From Clostridium sp. CAG:465 (lineage in GTDB: Bacteria; Bacillota; Clostridia; TANB77; CAG-465): 61,285 nt of DNA. A program made the translations under genes and the position numbers. Where the stretch lies: NCBI GenBank assembly GCA_000433755.1, contig FR891269.1, positions 1 to 61,285 on the forward strand. Reading direction: 5' to 3'. Positions 58,255 to 61,285 of the stretch are shown here, piece after piece (position 1 is the stretch's first letter; each line of letters begins with the position of its first letter). Below the pieces are notes generated by a model that was given only the letters and a program-made list of their open reading frames with translations, was not told the DNA's origin and searched no databases.

Positions 58255-60027
58255 TTAACCTACTGTGTGAATATTCTTTTTTAAAGTTTTATTAAAAAGC
58301 CATGGACTAAATAAATCTCTAGTACTAAATACGGCTTTTAGTGTCCCTTTTTCCCCTTGACCTAAAGTAAGTATATAATCCTCATTTTCTTTAGTTATAC
58401 TATCTATATCCACAATATATTGTATTTCATCTGGGAAATTAAAGTAAGAAAATTTTACTTCCTGCCAATTCTTTCCACCATCTTTTGTTGCGTATATTAT
58501 TGGAAAATTAACATCACTAGTATTATCTAAAATTAAAACTCCTGTATTTTCATCATACATACACAAATCGACCAAAGTATTAGCTGAATTATTTAAAGGA
58601 AGTTCTCTTTCTTCCCAAGTTTTTCCAGAATCATATGTCAAATACATTTTTTTACTCTCACCATAATATTTTGAATAATCAGTACCAAGTGCCACATATC
58701 CAAAATTTTTAGATGTAAATCCTATTACTCTTTTAGTTATATAATTCACAAACTTTCCATTCGTATCAATATTTGCTTGTTTCCAAGTAGTACCATTATC
58801 TAATGATATTTTTAATATTGGACTTCTACCATAAAAATATGCAATAGGTAAGCTCTCATTCTTTGACATAAACCAGCTATTTGGTGTAAGTGATAAAGAG
58901 TTATAGAATTCTAGAGTATCATCCAGTTCCTCTTTAGATATATCTGCATTAATCCATGTTCTTCCATAATCTCTAGTAAATTTTAATTTACCTTTATTAT
59001 CTATATAATAATCAGCTTCCATCATATAGTTAGGATTTCCTGATAGACTAGTATGGGTTGCACTAAAAACATATAAATATTGTTCTTCTGAAATCATACT
59101 TACTCCATCATTTAACCTAATTACTACATTAGTATTTCCATCACTTATACCACCTTTTCCAGCATCATAATCTTCTTTATTTAACACAGCCTTTTCTCCT
59201 GTCCTCATATCAAAAATTGGTTTTCCACTCTCTATTATTGTATTAGGCACATACCTAACAACATAACTAGTAAGATTACTTTTCTTAATTTGTTCTTTTA
59301 AAGGTATCTTTTTCATACAATTACTTATGTACTCTATATCGCTATTCTTATCATATTCAATAACAATTGGTAAATTATCATTAACTGGCAAATTATATGT
59401 CAATTTATTTTTTTTATATGTATATCCTACTCTTCCAACATACTGTTCATTTTCATCAAAAGCATTAAGTGATAAAGTAAATGATTTAATATTTCCTCTA
59501 TTATTTACTCTTGCTTCAAAATATGCAACTGTATATTTATTTGTCATTCCATCCGATTTCTGTATAATATCTATCATCTTATCAAGGCCTTTTTTAGTTA
59601 AGTTATAACTGCCAAGACTATATGTATTTTCTCCATCTTTAATATTTTTAGGATGATATTTTTTATAATATTTTATACTAAAACAACAAAGTAATAAAAC
59701 TATTATTACTAAAATACTTATTTTTAAGATTTTCTTTTTTAGTTTTTCTTTTCTTAACTTTTCTATTTCTTGAATTTTTTCATCAACTATTTTTTGTATA
59801 TCAATATCTTCTTTTTTTCCTTTTTTGCAATTTAGTAACTCCGATACATCTAGTTCCAATATTTCAGCTAAAGACTTTAGTATTGTAATATCAGGAAAAC
59901 TTAACCCTCTCTCCCATTTACTGACTGCTTTATCTGTTATATACAATTTTTCTGCCAATTGTTGTTGTGTCATTCCTTTTTCTTTTCTAATGTTCATAAT
60001 AAAGTTTCCAAAATTATTATTATCCAT
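58255..60027 (-). CDS. Membrane-spanning XRE-type regulator with extracytoplasmic Asp-box (BNR-like) domain
   Basis: 590 residues. The N-terminal helix-turn-helix (about 8-62) reads MNIRKEKGMTQQQLAEKLYI and TDKAVSKWERGLSFPDITIL. A charged linker (about 68-98) and one membrane helix follow (ILKISILVIIVLLLCCFSIK, about 100-119). About 470 residues outside the membrane contain four Asp-box motifs of S/T-x-D-x-G-x-T-W type: RDYGRTW, LDNGTTW, YDSGKTW and KDGGKNW. These point to a beta-propeller as in sialidase or YCF48-like proteins. The plan suggests a one-component sensor that links an external cue to DNA binding. The pseudo-PBP gene follows, perhaps as target or partner. Confidence 0.88.
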   Translation of the reverse strand: MDNNNFGNFIMNIRKEKGMTQQQLAEKLYITDKAVSKWERGLSFPDITILKSLAEILELDVSELLNCKKGKKEDIDIQKIVDEKIQEIEKLRKEKLKKKILKISILVIIVLLLCCFSIKYYKKYHPKNIKDGENTYSLGSYNLTKKGLDKMIDIIQKSDGMTNKYTVAYFEARVNNRGNIKSFTLSLNAFDENEQYVGRVGYTYKKNKLTYNLPVNDNLPIVIEYDKNSDIEYISNCMKKIPLKEQIKKSNLTSYVVRYVPNTIIESGKPIFDMRTGEKAVLNKEDYDAGKGGISDGNTNVVIRLNDGVSMISEEQYLYVFSATHTSLSGNPNYMMEADYYIDNKGKLKFTRDYGRTWINADISKEELDDTLEFYNSLSLTPNSWFMSKNESLPIAYFYGRSPILKISLDNGTTWKQANIDTNGKFVNYITKRVIGFTSKNFGYVALGTDYSKYYGESKKMYLTYDSGKTWEERELPLNNSANTLVDLCMYDENTGVLILDNTSDVNFPIIYATKDGGKNWQEVKFSYFNFPDEIQYIVDIDSITKENEDYILTLGQGEKGTLKAVFSTRDLFSPWLFNKTLKKNIHTVG

Positions 60028-60210
60028 GCTTTACCATCACCGTTAAAATTATATCACTAGTTTAATATATTGTCTATCTACTGTTAGTTTAGTTGTCAAA
60101 CTTCTTAAGATTTCAAGACTATTTTAAAATAATTAATGCATTTAACAATTCATATTACTACTAATACAATTTTACAATTCTGATATAAAATAGAAAAAAG
60201 TAGAAAGTTT

Positions 60211-60235
60211 ATAAAACAATATTATATTGTTTTAT
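60211..60235. promoter_or_regulatory. Perfect 25-bp palindrome next to a promoter
   Basis: Twelve-base arms (60211-60222 and 60224-60235, half-site ATAAAACAATAT) are exact inverted copies around T60223. It abuts the -35 of the gene at 60286, a typical operator position; the adjacent XRE regulator is a candidate binder. A terminator role is less likely, as no gene ends here. Confidence 0.5.
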
Positions 60236-60262
60236 TGTATAATTAATTTAATATGATATAAT
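60235..60262 (+). promoter_or_regulatory. Probable promoter of the gene at 60286
   Basis: TTGTAT (60235-60240), a 16-bp spacer and TATAAT (60257-60262). It shares one base with the palindrome at 60211-60235. Confidence 0.55.
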
Positions 60263-60285
60263 TAGAATTGGGAGGTAAACGTAAT

Positions 60286-60924
60286 ATGAAAAAACAAAGC
60301 AAAATAATTATTTTAATTCTTTCTTCAATATTATTAATATTAATAATTATATTGGCTGCTCTAATAATTTCAAATAATTCTAACAAAACAAATATTTCTG
60401 AAACAAATAAAAATAGCAATATAGAAAAAATAGAAGATAAATCAACCGAACAGACTAAAGAAATAGAAAAAACTCAAGGAGAAGAACCACCACCAACATC
60501 AGAAGGAAAATTATATATAACATATGGCGATAAAATTATTACTGCATATAAATGCGATTATGATCTAGAAAGTGAACTTGCTCATCCATGGGAAATAAAA
60601 GAAAAATTTGATAAAATGTGGAATTCAATTGATTCCGATATTCTAACTTTTTCAGAAAGAGATACAATCGATGCTACATTACAGTTTAGTAGATATGGCT
60701 ATCCAAAAGATGATCTTGACTTTTTTATAGAGGATTTGATATTTTTTTATGACACAGGTACAAATGGAAAATCAAATGCAAATATCTATTTAAAAAATGA
60801 AAGTAAAAATAAAATTGCAAGAATTTCAGATGGAAATGTTGGTAAAAATATTCGAGCATTTAAAATTAATAATACTTGGTATGCATATAGAGTTATCGTT
60901 ACAGAATATGTATATGTTGAATAA
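60286..60924 (+). CDS. Signal-anchored extracytoplasmic protein of unknown function
   Basis: 212 residues from ATG 60286, after GGGAGGT. The N-terminal helix (IIILILSSILLILIIILAAL, about 7-26) lacks a lipobox Cys, so the protein is probably membrane-anchored. A Lys/Glu/Thr-rich linker with EEPPPTSEGK precedes a folded domain from about 75: LYITYGDKIITAYKCDYDLE, ERDTIDATLQFSRYGYPKDD and AFKINNTWYAYRVIVTEYVY. Family not recognised. It is divergent from the Asp-box regulator, with a palindromic operator-like site between them. Confidence 0.75.
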   Translation: MKKQSKIIILILSSILLILIIILAALIISNNSNKTNISETNKNSNIEKIEDKSTEQTKEIEKTQGEEPPPTSEGKLYITYGDKIITAYKCDYDLESELAHPWEIKEKFDKMWNSIDSDILTFSERDTIDATLQFSRYGYPKDDLDFFIEDLIFFYDTGTNGKSNANIYLKNESKNKIARISDGNVGKNIRAFKINNTWYAYRVIVTEYVYVE

Positions 60925-60948
60925 TTTTTGTAAAGCTTATATAAACAT

Positions 60949-60988
60949 AAAAATGATTGAAATTACATTTGTAAAATCAATCATTTTT
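60949..60988. terminator. Bidirectional terminator
   Basis: AAAAATGATTGA pairs perfectly with TCAATCATTTTT between the convergent genes at 60286-60924 and 61032 onward. Confidence 0.85.
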
Positions 60989-61031
60989 ATTGTATTAATT
61001 TAATAAAAAAATTTAAGCATAAATACTACTA

Positions 61032-61285
61032 TTAGTACTGAAACTCTAGAGTAACATAAACTCTACAAGTACCATCTTCATATGCCGGATTAGTTTCTGT
61101 GCCAATAAATTTAGATAAATCCTTACATTCATATGTAAATAAATATCCTACCTGATCTGATACATTCATCCAATCTGAAGTATATTCTGTATTAGAATAA
61201 GAATATAAAGTAAAATTATCTTTTCTTTCATAAGAATTTATCCCTTGGGATACATCTATTATATGTTTGTATATAGATTTTTCTT
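61032..61285 (-). CDS. Unknown protein, C-terminal part only (5' end outside window)
   Basis: An open frame runs from the window edge to a TAA at 61032-61034, giving the last 83 residues. It includes INSYERKDNFTLYSYSNTEY, DQVGYLFTYECKDLSKFIGT and CRVYVTLEFQY at the end. The pattern of beta strands with two Cys suggests an extracytoplasmic domain. The family cannot be judged from this fragment; the start lies beyond the window. Confidence 0.6.
   Translation of the reverse strand, partial: EKSIYKHIIDVSQGINSYERKDNFTLYSYSNTEYTSDWMNVSDQVGYLFTYECKDLSKFIGTETNPAYEDGTCRVYVTLEFQY

Overview
The window comes from a very AT-rich, endospore-forming, Gram-positive bacterium, most likely an uncultured member of the Clostridia (Bacillota). 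The evidence is strong AGGAGG-type ribosome binding sites, a Spo0A with its own 0A box, a sigma-K gene, a SpoIID-type protein, two alpha/beta-type SASP genes, a sortase with LPXTG proteins, and an S10-spc gene order of the Firmicutes type. Most of the window is ordinary core chromosome; accessory material is concentrated at the left end (1-14.7 kb) and the right end (56.9-61.3 kb).

Left end (1-14.7 kb, nearly all minus strand). First come a partial pseudopilin-like protein with a formylglycine-enzyme-like domain, a 44-residue membrane protein and a TauE/SafE-type exporter in two half-size genes. Next is a large thioester-domain adhesin with seven Cna-B-like repeats, an LPVTG motif and an unusual long acidic tail. 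HflX, a YwbE-like protein and an unknown membrane protein follow. A sortase and a second thioester protein form an operon; the second protein stops directly after its LPKTG motif, with no membrane anchor. A flavodoxin pseudogene still carries a MerR-type promoter with a 19-bp spacer. Sigma-K follows, then a four-gene operon with a ComEC-like metallo-beta-lactamase-fold protein, a DUF3006-like protein and two unknowns.

Centre left (14.7-31.8 kb): a pentapeptide-repeat protein; an operon of YqeG phosphatase, prepilin peptidase, a hydrolase-fold protein lacking its nucleophile and a U32 protein; tyrS; spoIID; tRNA-Glu(CUC); D-lactate dehydrogenase; an MFS transporter; a truncated phosphoesterase; a Nudix hydrolase; tRNA-Leu(UAA); secDF; then pyrH, tsf and rpsB.

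Centre right (31.9-56.9 kb): ftsH-tilS-dnaB-rplI-gdpP, spo0A, divergent SASP genes, then the complete S10-spc operon from rpsJ to secY, lacking only rpmD (L30). Its leader carries an attenuator-like hairpin, and a second structured segment lies between rpsJ and rplC. Then come a monofunctional glycosyltransferase, a divergent ThyX with thymidylate kinase (dTMP, then dTDP), a histidine phosphatase and rpsT.

Right end (56.9-61.3 kb): a transmembrane XRE regulator with an extracytoplasmic Asp-box region lies upstream of a penicillin-binding-protein homologue that has lost all three catalytic motifs. A divergent signal-anchored protein is preceded by a perfect 25-bp palindrome. I judge this module, and the sortase/anchorless thioester pair, the best candidates for something undescribed. 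Intergenic calls (promoters, hairpins, short ORFs, pseudogenes) were read by eye and carry no score.
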